A DNA stretch of 64,000 bases from Herbaspirillum robiniae (GTDB taxonomy: Bacteria > Pseudomonadota > Gammaproteobacteria > Burkholderiales > Burkholderiaceae_D): the NCBI RefSeq assembly GCF_002213415.1, contig NZ_NJGU01000004.1:310001-374000 (forward strand). Direction: 5' to 3'. Of this stretch, positions 18,184 to 28,875 are shown piece by piece (position 1 is the stretch's first letter; every line of letters begins with the position of its first letter). Position numbers and translations under genes: made by a program. Under the pieces are notes generated by a model that ran no database searches, was not told the origin of the DNA, and worked only from the letters and a program-made list of their open reading frames with translations.

Positions 18184-19187
18184 GGTTTGGTATCCGGGCT
18201 GTTGTATTTGGATGACGACGACGTGATGTCGCGCAGGATCTTCAGGATCGAGGTGGTGGTTTTTTCCAGCTTGGTCAGGCGCTCCTGCATATCTTCCAGC
18301 GCGTCGGCCGAGAACTGGCGCTCCACCGAACTCAGTTCGGCCATGGCCTGCTGGTTGCCGTCGGGCAGGGGCAGCTCGAACTCTTCCTGGATGTCCTTGA
18401 CCACTTCTTCCACTTCTTCGGCGCCGAAGGCGCGCAATTCCTCCAGGTAACCCATCAGCAGCAGGCGGTCGCACAGCGAGTTGATCTTGCGCGGTATGCC
18501 GCCGGTGTGGGCATAGATCGCCGCGTAGGCGGCGGCGTTGAACGACGGATCGTTCTCCCAGCCGACGGTGCGCAGGCGATGCTGGATGTAGGTGACGGTC
18601 TCTTCCTCGTCCATCGGGCCCAGGTGATAGGTGGCGATGACGCGCTGGCGCAGCTGCAGCATGCTGTCGCTGTGCAGCGTGACGCGGAACTCCGGCTGGC
18701 CCAGCAGGAAGGTTTGCAGCAGCGAGCGGTCGCCGCTCTGGAAGTTGGACAGCATGCGCAGCTCTTCCAGCGTATGCGGCGTCAGGTTCTGCGCTTCGTC
18801 GACCACCAGCAGGGCGCGGATGCCCTTTTGCTCGCAGTGCAGGAAGAACTGCTCCAGGCTGGTGAGCAGCGAGGCCTTGCTGGCGCCTTCGGCCTGCAGG
18901 CCAAAGGCGCTGGCCACCATGCGCAAGGTGTTGTCCGGGTCGAGGTGCGTATTGACCAGGTGCGCCGAGATGATCTGCATGGGATTGATCTTGCCCAGCA
19001 GCTTGCGCACCAGCGTGGTCTTGCCTGCGCCCACTTCGCCGGTGATGATGATGAAGCCCTCGCCTTGCGACAGGCCGTACTCCAGATAGCTCATGGCCCG
19101 CTTGTGGCCCTTGCTGCCGAAGAAGAAATTGGGATCCGGCCTCAGTCGGAACGGCTTGTCCCGCAGGCCGTAGAAAGATTCGTACAT
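18180..19187 (-). CDS. Putative secretion ATPase, PEP-CTERM locus subfamily
   Basis: This 335-residue ExeA-like AAA ATPase begins MYESFYGLRDKPFRLRPDP. It has Walker A TGEVGAGKTTLV (about residues 49-60) and Walker B ALLVVDEAQNL. A C-terminal extension rich in Glu includes a likely coiled coil (LEDMQERLTKLEKT). The family occurs next to the tyrosine autokinase in exosortase A loci and is presumed to energise or regulate assembly or export of the polysaccharide; no reaction partner is established. The start is taken at the ATG matching the conserved MYxxFYGL opening, 17 bases after the beta-barrel gene. Confidence 0.93.
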   Translation of the reverse strand: MYESFYGLRDKPFRLRPDPNFFFGSKGHKRAMSYLEYGLSQGEGFIIITGEVGAGKTTLVRKLLGKINPMQIISAHLVNTHLDPDNTLRMVASAFGLQAEGASKASLLTSLEQFFLHCEQKGIRALLVVDEAQNLTPHTLEELRMLSNFQSGDRSLLQTFLLGQPEFRVTLHSDSMLQLRQRVIATYHLGPMDEEETVTYIQHRLRTVGWENDPSFNAAAYAAIYAHTGGIPRKINSLCDRLLLMGYLEELRAFGAEEVEEVVKDIQEEFELPLPDGNQQAMAELSSVERQFSADALEDMQERLTKLEKTTTSILKILRDITSSSSKYNSPDTKP

Positions 19188-19204
19188 GCGACGGTCGACT
19201 CCGG

Positions 19205-20743
19205 TTATAGCTGCATGTTGAGATAGGCGCCGATCGCGTTCTCGCGATAGTCCACGCCGGCCTGGGTCGACTGGCCCTGGTTTCTGCGCAGTTCCACCGT
19301 GCCGCGTACCTTGGACGACAATTGCTTGCTCACGCCTACGCGCAGCGTCTGGGTGTTGTCCACGCGGCCGCTGGTGAGCGACTTGACCCGGGTTGCGACC
19401 AGGGAGGCGTTGGCACGCGTGAGCGAGGTCAGGCGGCGCGAGAGCACGGCGCTGGCGCCGATCTGCTCGGTCTTGTCGTTGGCCGGACCCAGCAGCGAAC
19501 CCAGGCTGTTGTCCGACAGCGGCTCGCGGCGGGTGTCGAACACCGACAGCAGCAGCGTGGTCTTGGGGCTGCTCAGCATGACCGATGCCTGCAGCTGCTT
19601 TTGCAGGAACACCGTGTTGGTGAAGGAGTTCACCGAACTGGTCAGGGTGCTGGGCAGGTTGCCGTCCTGGATCAGCTGCGCCACCGCCGCCGCGCGCGCG
19701 GTCGGGTCGGTGATCGACGACGACAGCAGCTGGCTCAGGAAGGTGGCGGTGTTGACCGTGGTCGGCTGCGCGAACTGCGCCGGCGTGGTGGTCACATCTT
19801 CGGCGTAGCCCAGCATCCAGTTGGCCACCCGGCTGCGCGTGGCGGCCGACAGCGAGAAGGTGCTGCCGTAGTACTTGTGGCCGACGGCGGCGTTCAGGCT
19901 GGTGCGCTGGCTGACTTTCCACTCGAAGCCGCCGCTCCAGGAGTAGCCCGAGGTGGAGTTGCTGGCCACCGAGTAATCGTTGCGGTCGTAGCCCAGCGTG
20001 CCCACCAAACGAAAGCGCGGCGCCAGCAGATAGGTGAGGCGGCCCAGGATGTTCTGCAGCTCGACGTTGTTCTGGCTGGTATAGCTGGTGGTCTGGTCGC
20101 TGTATTGCAGGCCCCAGCCCAGGGTCTGGAATGCCGGGCCGCTGTCGGCCCTCAGCGAGAGGGTGTCGGTGTGGCTGTTGGAGAGCCCGCCGCTGCTGGC
20201 CGATACCGAGTCGCGCGTGTAGCGCAGCTCGCCGCTGGCGTCCGAGCCGAACTTGCGGCTCAGGTAGGGGCTGACGTGGGTGGTGCGCACGCTGGTGCGG
20301 TTGCCGTTGCCATTGGTGTTGTCGACCGCCTGCGCGCCGAAGGCCGAGATGTTCTGCTGCGTGATCGAGGCCGCGCTGTCGAGGAACAACAGGTTGTCGA
20401 TCAGCTTGGCTTTGGCGTCGGCATGCAGCTGGTTGGTCAGCGAGGAGCCGGCGTTGTGGTTGCCGTAATAGATCTCCTGCAGCCCGTAGTCGGCGTTGAC
20501 GACCAGGTTGGGGCCCTTGGCCTTGATGCCCAGCGACGGCGTGACCATGGTGACGAAGTCGCTTTTGGCCTGCGGCTGCAGGTTGACGTTGTCGGTGTAG
20601 GTCTCGCTGACATTGAGAGACGGCGTGAAGGTCCACTCCGCGGCCTGCGTGCCCGATGACAGCAGCAGCGCGGCGGCGGCCGCCAGCGCGTGGCGGCGCA
20701 AACCGGCCGGGCCATGGCCGGCGGCGACGAGGTCAATAGCCAT
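19205..20743 (-). CDS. Outer-membrane beta-barrel protein, PEP-CTERM locus-associated
   Basis: The product has about 512 residues with a signal peptide (LAAAAALLLSSGTQAA) followed by EWTFTPSLNVSETYTDNVNLQP. Alternating-residue strands run all the way to an aromatic-ended C terminus (NAIGAYLNMQL), as in outer-membrane barrels. This is the PEP-CTERM-associated hypothetical barrel seen beside the tyrosine kinase; an EPS outer-membrane pore or secretin-like role is inference. The start is uncertain: ATGs at 20761, 20749 and 20743 all lie inside the end of the kinase gene, and a TTG just before the signal peptide is also possible. I use 20743 because it gives the shortest (11-base) overlap. Confidence 0.85.
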   Translation of the reverse strand: MAIDLVAAGHGPAGLRRHALAAAAALLLSSGTQAAEWTFTPSLNVSETYTDNVNLQPQAKSDFVTMVTPSLGIKAKGPNLVVNADYGLQEIYYGNHNAGSSLTNQLHADAKAKLIDNLLFLDSAASITQQNISAFGAQAVDNTNGNGNRTSVRTTHVSPYLSRKFGSDASGELRYTRDSVSASSGGLSNSHTDTLSLRADSGPAFQTLGWGLQYSDQTTSYTSQNNVELQNILGRLTYLLAPRFRLVGTLGYDRNDYSVASNSTSGYSWSGGFEWKVSQRTSLNAAVGHKYYGSTFSLSAATRSRVANWMLGYAEDVTTTPAQFAQPTTVNTATFLSQLLSSSITDPTARAAAVAQLIQDGNLPSTLTSSVNSFTNTVFLQKQLQASVMLSSPKTTLLLSVFDTRREPLSDNSLGSLLGPANDKTEQIGASAVLSRRLTSLTRANASLVATRVKSLTSGRVDNTQTLRVGVSKQLSSKVRGTVELRRNQGQSTQAGVDYRENAIGAYLNMQL

Positions 20744-21806
20744 AGCCATATCCGTATCCATAACCTTGCGTGCCTGAGAAGGCCATGCTCTTGTTGTAGA
20801 TGAGATTGACGTTGCGGCAGCCCTTGAGCTGGTCCAGCGAGGACCTGACGGCCTGCTGCGAGGTGTCTTCGGCCGCCACCACCATCACGATCTGGCCCAT
20901 CTTGCTGGCCAGCACGTTGGCTTCGCTGGTCACCAGCAGCGGCGGCGAATCGAAGATCACGATGCGGTCCGGGTAGCGCGTGGCGATTTCTTCCAGCAGC
21001 ACGTGCATGGCCTGGCTGGCCAGCAGTTCGGACGAGTGGCTGTGCTTGCTGCCCACCGGCAGTACGCTCAGGGTATCGACGTTGGTCTTGAGCATCACGT
21101 CGCCCATGTCGATCTTGCCGTCCAGCAGCACGTCGAGCAGGCCGGCTTCATTTTCGGTGTCGATGTCGAAGGTGCGCAGCACCGACGGCCGGGCCACGTC
21201 GGCATCTACCAGCAGCACCGTGTGATCCAGTTCCATGGCGATGCTCAGGGCCAGGTTGATGGAGCAGAAGGTCTTGCCCTCGTTGGGCAGCGAGCTGGTC
21301 ACCATGATCAGGTTGCCGGGATTGGCATCGGCGTCGCGCGGCGCGAAAGCCTGCTTGAGCAGCGGGCGCTTGATCATGCGGAACTGTTCCGAAATCAGCG
21401 AGCGGCCACCCGGCGTCAGGAAGCCCATGCCGGCCAGGCGCTCCAGGTTGATGTCGATCTGTTTGGACTGGCGCGCGCGCGCTTCCTGCGGCTCGGAAGC
21501 GCGGGCAGCGGTGGCCGGCGCCGTGGCGCTCTTGACCGGCGTGGCGGGCGTGGCGGGCAGGCTGGAGCGCAAGGCGGCGCCTGCCGGCGCCGGAGCGGCG
21601 GCTGCGACCACAACGGGGGCGGCAGGGGCCACAGGTGCTGCAGGTGCCACTGGTGCGACAGGTGCCACAGGCGTCAAAGGTGCGGCAGCGACGTCAGCCG
21701 CCTGCACCTTGGCCAGTTCAGCCGGCGACAGGATCTCGGATGATCCGGCCGGTTTGCTGTCGGCATTGCTTTTGAGGCGACCGGCGGCTCGTTCGATGAT
21801 GCTCAT
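20733..21806 (-). CDS. EPS/PEP-CTERM locus tyrosine autokinase (Wzc/CpsD type)
   Basis: This is a 357-residue BY-kinase without its own transmembrane segments. It has Walker A SSLPNEGKTF (about 171-180), Walker A' LLVDADVARP (198-207) and Walker B IVIFDSPP (282-289). The C-terminal tyrosine cluster is a run of Gly-Tyr pairs at the extreme end, the presumed autophosphorylation tail. It should control polymer length and export by cycling phosphorylation with the adjacent chain-length determinant. A low-complexity Ala/Pro/Val linker (about residues 40-105) separates the N terminus from the kinase core. The start at 21806 has GGAGAG seven bases upstream. Confidence 0.94.
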   Translation of the reverse strand: MSIIERAAGRLKSNADSKPAGSSEILSPAELAKVQAADVAAAPLTPVAPVAPVAPAAPVAPAAPVVVAAAAPAPAGAALRSSLPATPATPVKSATAPATAARASEPQEARARQSKQIDINLERLAGMGFLTPGGRSLISEQFRMIKRPLLKQAFAPRDADANPGNLIMVTSSLPNEGKTFCSINLALSIAMELDHTVLLVDADVARPSVLRTFDIDTENEAGLLDVLLDGKIDMGDVMLKTNVDTLSVLPVGSKHSHSSELLASQAMHVLLEEIATRYPDRIVIFDSPPLLVTSEANVLASKMGQIVMVVAAEDTSQQAVRSSLDQLKGCRNVNLIYNKSMAFSGTQGYGYGYGYGY

Positions 21807-21879
21807 GCGTGCTCTCCAGGTGTTGCGTCGGCGGCGTGGTGCTGGCTGCAATGAATAGGGCGGGGGCGGGGGCGTCTCA

Positions 21880-23403
21880 TCATGCCCTCAGCAGAAGGAA
21901 GGCCATCGTCACGATGAAGACGATGAAGAAGGCGGCCACCACCGCGATGAACTTGCGCAGGCCGCGCTTGCGCCTGGCGATCTCGGCATCGGTCCAGTTC
22001 ATCGCGACCGCGCCCAGCACAGGCAGGCCGGTGACCTGTTGCAGCTGGTGCTGGGTGATGAAGGACGGGCGAACCTGGCTCATGACGAAGGTCACGCCGA
22101 TGCCCGCCGCCAGCGCCGCGACGAACAGCAGCGCCAGCAGGCGCGGGCGGTTCGGGCCGGCCGGCAGGCGCGGCACGATGGGCGGGTCGATCACGCGGAA
22201 GGTCATGAGGTCGGTGGCCGAGCTGAGGTCGCCCGAGAGTTTCGCGGCATCGCGCCGGGCCACCAGCTTCTCGTAGTTGTCCTTGTTGATCTGGTAGTCG
22301 CGGTTGAGCTGGGTGAACTGCGCCTCGACGTCCGGCGCGGCGATGCTCTGGGCCTTCAGGCGCGCATAGCGGGCGGCGTATTCGTCCACCCGCGCGCGCA
22401 TGCTCGCCGCCTTGGCGCGGGCATCCGACAGGGACACGCTGAGCTGCTGCATCATCGGGCTGTAGTTGGCGCCCGGGTCGGCGCCCGGCTTGCGGTTCTT
22501 GGCTTCGTCGCTCTTGCGCTTTTCCAGTTCGGCGATCAGGCGGCGGGTGCCGACCACGTCCGGGTGCTGCTCGGTGTATTTGGTGCGCAGGTCGTCCAGG
22601 TGCTTGTTGGCGGCCTGCAGGCGCGAATCGATTTCCGGCGTGGGCATCAGCGGCATGTCGTCGCCGCTGCTGGGCGCGCCGCCGGTCAGCTGCTTCTGGA
22701 TCGCGCTGCGGGCCTGTTCGGCCTCGGCCAGCTCCAGTCGCGCCTGGCTCAGCGCGTCTGCCGACTCCTGCAGCTTGCTGCCGTAGTCGCTGCCCTGGCG
22801 CGGCAACAGTTCGGCGTTCTTCTGCTTGAACTCCTTCAGGGCGTTTTCGGCGTTGGAGAGCTTCTCTTCATAGCTCTTGATCTGGTCGCCGATGAAGCGC
22901 ACGGCCTTGTCCGAGTCTTCCTTCTTGTCGCCCACGCTGCCTTCAACGAAGATGGTCAGCAGCGACTGCACCACGTCCTTGCCCAGCTTGGGGTTCTCGT
23001 TGTTGTAGGTGATGGTGTAGATGTCGTCGCGGCCGGTTTGCGTGATCTTGATGCGCGAGGCCAGTTCATCGACCTGCTTTTCCTTGTCGCTGACGGTTTG
23101 CGCCTTGATGTCGAGATCGGCCATGCGGGTGACGCGCTCGAGGTTGGGGCGGCTGAGCAGCGTGCGGCTCATGATCGAGACCTGCTGCTCGATGTTGGGC
23201 ACGGTGGTCATGCCCGACAGCAGCGGCTTGAGGATGCTCTGGGTGTCGACGTAGACGCGCGCCGACGCCTGGAAATCGTTGGGCAGGCGGAAGATCACGA
23301 TGCTGCCTATCAGCAGCAAAGCCCAGGCAATCGAGATGGCAATCCAGCGATGCTTCCAAACGCCCTTCAGGAGCGACAAGAGTTGCGATATTAAATCCGC
23401 CAT
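21880..23403 (-). CDS. Polysaccharide chain-length determinant, PEP-CTERM locus type
   Basis: This 507-residue Wzz/PCP-type inner-membrane protein has an N-terminal transmembrane segment (WIAISIAWALLLIGSIVIF, about 20-38) and FRLPNDFQASARVYVDTQS. A long periplasmic coiled-coil middle (about 160-390, with SYEEKLSNAENALKEFKQK) is followed by two more hydrophobic segments, one near residue 430 and one at the C terminus. It sets EPS chain length together with the autokinase 73 bases downstream. The normally adjacent outer-membrane export lipoprotein gene is not upstream; a 288-base intergenic region is there instead. Confidence 0.94.
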   Translation of the reverse strand: MADLISQLLSLLKGVWKHRWIAISIAWALLLIGSIVIFRLPNDFQASARVYVDTQSILKPLLSGMTTVPNIEQQVSIMSRTLLSRPNLERVTRMADLDIKAQTVSDKEKQVDELASRIKITQTGRDDIYTITYNNENPKLGKDVVQSLLTIFVEGSVGDKKEDSDKAVRFIGDQIKSYEEKLSNAENALKEFKQKNAELLPRQGSDYGSKLQESADALSQARLELAEAEQARSAIQKQLTGGAPSSGDDMPLMPTPEIDSRLQAANKHLDDLRTKYTEQHPDVVGTRRLIAELEKRKSDEAKNRKPGADPGANYSPMMQQLSVSLSDARAKAASMRARVDEYAARYARLKAQSIAAPDVEAQFTQLNRDYQINKDNYEKLVARRDAAKLSGDLSSATDLMTFRVIDPPIVPRLPAGPNRPRLLALLFVAALAAGIGVTFVMSQVRPSFITQHQLQQVTGLPVLGAVAMNWTDAEIARRKRGLRKFIAVVAAFFIVFIVTMAFLLLRA

Positions 23404-23691
23404 GTGAGCAGTTTCCCCGTGCTTTCCGAACTTCAGTGAATATGTGTTGAAACGCGCCTGTGCCAGCTGCGGATGCAAATCATCCGCGCACGGCCGACCC
23501 AAACCGGCCGGTCATGTTTGTCCTGGGCAACAGCGTGAATTCCCCTGATGTGGTGTGATCGTCCCGAACGATTTTCTTACCCGCCCCCCGGCGGCCTCCC
23601 GCAATTTTTTCTTGGTGTCTCAGCGAGAGACTCGGCGTCTTCCGCGCGTAATAATGGTTATTTGGCAATCGCTGGATCATAACATCAGGAC
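23404..23691 (-). other. Intergenic region before chain-length gene
   Basis: These 288 bases separate the acetyltransferase stop from the chain-length start. They are the only sizeable gap within the minus-strand locus, so a promoter for the downstream EPS operon probably lies here. I see a GTTAT-N17-ATAAC inverted repeat (23657-23683) and a small GTCTC/GAGAC hairpin near 23617-23631 whose T-run lies on the wrong side for a minus-strand terminator. I find no convincing sigma-54 element and no clear sigma-70 promoter. Confidence 0.4.
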
Positions 23692-24888
23692 TCATTTTTT
23701 CGACGCGTCGAACGCGACAATTACGCTGCAATTTGCATCGCCGGTGACCACAGCGGGTGCGCCGGAAAGCCGCGCCGGTGCTGGGTTTTTCTTTCCATGC
23801 TGCAAGAGTGTCGACATGCTTTTCGGCAACTGGCGCAGCACCCGCGGCGCGCAGTGGCGCAGGGCGCCGAAAACCCCGCCGACGGTGCGCAGGTTGAACG
23901 CCATCAGGCCCCATCGCTCGCGCCGGTGAGACATCCAGTCTTGCTTGTAGGCATCGTCTCCCATCAGGTAATCCACCTCGCTCACGCGGTCGATGTCGAT
24001 CACGTGGCGCATCATCGCCGCGGTCAGCGCCGACCCCGCCGACAGCGCCGCGAAGCGCGCGTCGTAGGCCAGCTTGTAGATGGCGGCCACGCCGTTGTGG
24101 ACGATCCAGATCTGCGCCGCGGCCGGCTCGCCGCCGATGCGCAGCACGCCCAGGCGCAGGCTGCCCTGGCGCGCGCACAGCCGGATCAGGCCGGGGATGA
24201 AGTCGGGGAAGGGCTCGGGCTTCTTCCAGCTGGCGCGGTAGATCCGCAGGTAGTCCTCGATGCCGCGCTCCAGCGCCGCGCCGCCTTCGATGATGTCTAG
24301 TCGCGTCTCGCCCTCCGCTTGCAGCTGTCGAGATTTGCGCGCCAGCGTGTTGCGCAGCCTGGACGGCAAGGACGCGTAGTACTGGTCATAGCTGCGTCCT
24401 CCTACCTGCAGGTACCAGTTGCCGAAGCAGAAGTAGCGCTGCACCTTCATCCCGGCGTCGCGCAGGGCCTGCTCCAGCGTGCCGAAGACGGCGCCGTCCA
24501 GCGGCAGCGGCCGCAGGTCCACGCTGGACCAGCGCGGACGCTCGGCGGCAATGGCCGCCACGATCTCGCGCACGGCGGTCGCGCCGGCTTCGCCTTGCGC
24601 GCCCAGCGGACCGGCCAGCGCCGAGTAGTAATTGGCCTGCGAGCTCAGGCGGCGCGAGAAGGGCCATGCGCCGCGCGCCGTCTCGTACATCGGCAGCAGC
24701 GCGGCGCCGTCCGCGCGTTGCAGGCAGTAGATCCGCAATTGCTGGTTGGCGTCGCGGGCGGTGTCGGCAAGATGGCGCAGCCAGTCCGGCGTCAGCGAAA
24801 AGTCGCTGGCGTTGCCGGCCGCTTCCAGGCGTTCCAGCAGGGGCGCCGGAATGTCCTCGAAGCGGTGGTAGAGATGGATGCCGTTCAT
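23692..24888 (-). CDS. GNAT/FemAB-like acetyltransferase (CelD/BcsL type)
   Basis: This 398-residue soluble protein has a C-terminal GNAT half of the acetyltransf_6/CelD kind. Features include SYDQYYASLPSRLRNTLARK, a GEPAAAQIWIVHNGVAAIYKLAYD acyl-CoA-side region (about 265-290) and VSEVDYLMGDDAYKQDWM. The family is frequent in EPS and cellulose clusters, where it is assumed to acylate sugars or precursors. It follows the epimerase by 19 bases. The last 35-40 residues are low in recognisable structure. The exact acyl donor and acceptor are unknown. Confidence 0.82.
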   Translation of the reverse strand: MNGIHLYHRFEDIPAPLLERLEAAGNASDFSLTPDWLRHLADTARDANQQLRIYCLQRADGAALLPMYETARGAWPFSRRLSSQANYYSALAGPLGAQGEAGATAVREIVAAIAAERPRWSSVDLRPLPLDGAVFGTLEQALRDAGMKVQRYFCFGNWYLQVGGRSYDQYYASLPSRLRNTLARKSRQLQAEGETRLDIIEGGAALERGIEDYLRIYRASWKKPEPFPDFIPGLIRLCARQGSLRLGVLRIGGEPAAAQIWIVHNGVAAIYKLAYDARFAALSAGSALTAAMMRHVIDIDRVSEVDYLMGDDAYKQDWMSHRRERWGLMAFNLRTVGGVFGALRHCAPRVLRQLPKSMSTLLQHGKKNPAPARLSGAPAVVTGDANCSVIVAFDASKK

Positions 24889-24907
24889 GCCTGCCGCGGG
24901 TCGCCGA

Positions 24908-25942
24908 TCAGTGGTCGCCGGCCAGGTGCTCGATGTACCAGGCCATGGCTTCCTTCAGGCCTTCGCGGATGCGGTGCGTGGGCGCGTAGCCCAGCATCTC
25001 GCGCGCGCGGCCGATATCGGCCTGCGAATCGCGGATGTCGCCGGCGCGAAAACCCACATACTGCGGCTGGTGCTGGCGCAGGTGAGGGAAGCGCTCCTGC
25101 AGCAGTTCGCGCATCATCTGGTACAGCTGGTTCAGGCTGGTGCGGTCGTTGAGCGCGATGTTGTACACCTTGCCGGCGGCCTGTGCATCGGCCGTGGCGG
25201 CCAGCAGGTTGGCCTGGACCACGTTGTCGATGTAGCAGAAGTCGCGGCTGGTCTCGCCATCGCCGTTGATGCGCAGCTCGCTGTTGCGGATCATCGCCGT
25301 CACCCATTGCGGGATCACCGCCGCATAGGCGCCGTGCGGATCCTGGCGGCGGCCGAACACGTTGAAGTAACGCAGGCCCGCCGTTTCCAGGCCGTAGCAG
25401 CGGCCGAACACGTCGGCGTACAGCTCGTTGACGTACTTGGTCACGGCATAGGGCGAGAGCGGCTTGCCGATCACATCCTCGACCTTGGGCAGGCCGGGAT
25501 GGTCGCCGTAGGTGGAGCTGGAGGCGGCGTAGACAAAGCGTTTGACCTTGGCGTCGCGCGCGGCGACCAGCATGTTCAGGAAGCCGTTGACGTTGCTGTC
25601 GTTGGTGCGTACCGGATCCTCGATGGAGCGCGAGACCGAACCCAGCGCCGCCTGGTGCAGCACGAAGTCGGCGCCGGCGCAGGCGCGCGCGCAATCCTCG
25701 GCGCTGCGGATGTCGCCCTCGATGAAGGTGAAATTGCGCCAGGCGTCTTCCCCGACCTCGGCGCGCACTTCGTCCAGGTTGGCCTGGTGGCCGGTGATGA
25801 AGCTGTCCAGCCCGGTCACCTGCTGGCCCAGCGAAAGCAGGCGGGCCAGCAGGTTGGAGCCGATGAAACCGGCCACGCCGGTGATCAGCCAGCGCTGCGG
25901 GCGCAGCTTGAGTTGCTCGGATAAGTCGTCGTATCTGCTCAT
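24908..25942 (-). CDS. tviC: UDP-GlcNAc(A) 4-epimerase, extended SDR (TviC/WbpP type)
   Basis: This 344-residue extended short-chain dehydrogenase has the NAD(P) Rossmann motif [12 protein letters not shown] (about 21-32), the SSS-TYGD active-site strand and the Y-x3-K pair in [28 protein letters not shown] is characteristic of the WbpP/TviC (VipB) branch. These enzymes interconvert UDP-GlcNAc/GalNAc or the corresponding uronic acids. Paired with the TviB-type dehydrogenase immediately upstream, the expected product is UDP-GalNAcA, as in Vi antigen synthesis. UDP-Gal or UDP-GlcNAc epimerisation alone is the alternative. Confidence 0.88.
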   Translation of the reverse strand: MSRYDDLSEQLKLRPQRWLITGVAGFIGSNLLARLLSLGQQVTGLDSFITGHQANLDEVRAEVGEDAWRNFTFIEGDIRSAEDCARACAGADFVLHQAALGSVSRSIEDPVRTNDSNVNGFLNMLVAARDAKVKRFVYAASSSTYGDHPGLPKVEDVIGKPLSPYAVTKYVNELYADVFGRCYGLETAGLRYFNVFGRRQDPHGAYAAVIPQWVTAMIRNSELRINGDGETSRDFCYIDNVVQANLLAATADAQAAGKVYNIALNDRTSLNQLYQMMRELLQERFPHLRQHQPQYVGFRAGDIRDSQADIGRAREMLGYAPTHRIREGLKEAMAWYIEHLAGDH

Positions 25943-26002
25943 TGTCTGCTTGCGTTGATGTGTCTTCAGGGCGTCGATATCGCGTTGCCGGTGGGGCCGG
26001 CC

Positions 26003-27283
<1,281 letters not shown>

Positions 27284-27403
27284 AGCTGACATCCCCCAAA
27301 TATAAGTAATGACCGGGCTATCCCCATTGATCGCCCGTTGCTTCATCGCAGCGCCGCGTGATGCGGTGCTGCGTCCTTCCTTGTCCCGATTGGACGTTCA
27401 GGC

Positions 27404-28852
27404 CTATCTGGCCTGCGGCCGCGTACAGGCCGCGAAGTCCTCGAAGGCCCCGTACGACACCGTTCCCGTGCGCATCCCCTGGCACAGGTCCGGTATCTGT
27501 TCGCTCATGTTTTCCCTGACGGCGGGCTTGTCTTTCCAGCTGAAATCGAGCGCGCCGGGCGCCTTGAACAGGGCGCGCACCGGATGCCGGCCCAGGTACA
27601 GGCTGATCGGCCCGGTCACTTGGTTTTCGGCGGTGCGCAGCAGGCCCTCGTCGCGCGAACGCACCACGCTGTCGACCAGGTTGCCTTCGACATCCGCGCT
27701 GCTCTCGGGGAAGCGCACGGTGATGCCGCCGGTGTCGACCAGGGTGTTGTGAAGAATCTTGCTGGCTGCGGCGCGGTTGAGATAGATGCCGTCGTCGGAG
27801 CACGAGGCGATCAGGTTGGATTGCACCACGCCGCCATCCTGCTCGGTGATGCAGCGGCGGTCGCGGCAGTACTGCGGACCGGTGCCGCCGCCGCCCAGCG
27901 ACAGGCCGACCTGCGCGCCGCGGTTGCCCTGCAGCAGGTATTCGCACAGGACGATGTTTTGCTCGATGCGGTTGTCGCTGCCGCCGCCCTTGACGAAGGC
28001 GCCGTAGCTGATGCGGTCGCCGTCGGCCTTGATGAAGTCGCTGATCTGGTTGCGCGCGATGCGCCAGTGGCTGGCCGCCACCAGGTCGATCGGGGTGACC
28101 GGGCTGATCGTGCGGCGCGGCGCGGTGTTGGTCAGCGTATTGCCCTCGATGACGCCGTAGTCGGGGAAGTTGCCGTCTTCGCCGTTGATCTTGAAGTGCG
28201 CGTTGAAGTTGACGATCAGGTTGTTGCGCGCCGTAAAGTGCGCGCCGCGGCCGGCAACGTGGAAGGCGTGCTGGCAGAACTCCTGGGTCTGGCACACGCC
28301 CTCGATGTTGAGGTTTTCAAAGCGCCAGTAGGGCGCATCGACCTTGAAACCTTCGCCGGCATTGAGTTCGATGAACACCGTGGCGGGCCGCTCGGCGCGC
28401 ACCACGATCGGGGCTTCGGCGGTGCCGGCCTGGCGGATGTCGAGCGAGCCGTCGCCGTCGATGCGATAGTGGCCCGGCATCAGCGTGATGGCCTGGCCCG
28501 GGCGGGCCTGCGCCAGCGCCTGCTTCAGTTCGACCGCGGTGGACACCATGACGACTTCGGCGCCGGCGCCGCTGGTCTTGGTCGCGACGGCGCCCGCGCC
28601 GATGTTCCAGCGTTGCGGCGTATGCACTTCGCGCGTGCCGCGATCAAGCTGCTGCAAGCCGTCGGTCAGGCGCACGGCCAGTTCCACCACCGCCGGCTGG
28701 TGTCCTTCGGCGCGTCGCTCCAGATAGGGCGCCAGCTGGCGCGGCGGGATGTTCAGCCGGTCCAGCATGAAGGCTGCGGCGCCGACGGAAACGAAGCCGG
28801 CCGCCAGCAGGAGCCAGAAGAAACGCTTGAGTCGCTTGGAAGATGTGGTCAT
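27404..28852 (-). CDS. Right-handed parallel beta-helix protein (lyase/epimerase-like)
   Basis: This 482-residue protein has an N-terminal membrane segment or uncleaved signal (FFWLLLAAGFVSVGAAAF, residues 11-28). A parallel beta-helix of chondroitinase-B/alginate-lyase-like repeats follows, from AITLMPGHYRI (about 120) through VIEGNTL and NLIASCSDDGIYL. Such folds bind or cleave uronic-acid-containing polysaccharides, or epimerise them. With uronic-acid enzymes next door it may trim or modify the EPS in the periplasm. No catalytic residue can be assigned from sequence alone. It starts 23 bases after the YdcF-like gene. Confidence 0.82.
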   Translation of the reverse strand: MTTSSKRLKRFFWLLLAAGFVSVGAAAFMLDRLNIPPRQLAPYLERRAEGHQPAVVELAVRLTDGLQQLDRGTREVHTPQRWNIGAGAVATKTSGAGAEVVMVSTAVELKQALAQARPGQAITLMPGHYRIDGDGSLDIRQAGTAEAPIVVRAERPATVFIELNAGEGFKVDAPYWRFENLNIEGVCQTQEFCQHAFHVAGRGAHFTARNNLIVNFNAHFKINGEDGNFPDYGVIEGNTLTNTAPRRTISPVTPIDLVAASHWRIARNQISDFIKADGDRISYGAFVKGGGSDNRIEQNIVLCEYLLQGNRGAQVGLSLGGGGTGPQYCRDRRCITEQDGGVVQSNLIASCSDDGIYLNRAAASKILHNTLVDTGGITVRFPESSADVEGNLVDSVVRSRDEGLLRTAENQVTGPISLYLGRHPVRALFKAPGALDFSWKDKPAVRENMSEQIPDLCQGMRTGTVSYGAFEDFAACTRPQAR

Positions 28853-28875
28853 GGATGCTCGGTCTGCTGGCGTGG

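Noticed and set aside
23604-23640. Hairpin with T-run in the gap before the chain-length gene
   Set aside because: The T-run is on the wrong side of the stem for minus-strand termination and no plus-strand gene ends there.
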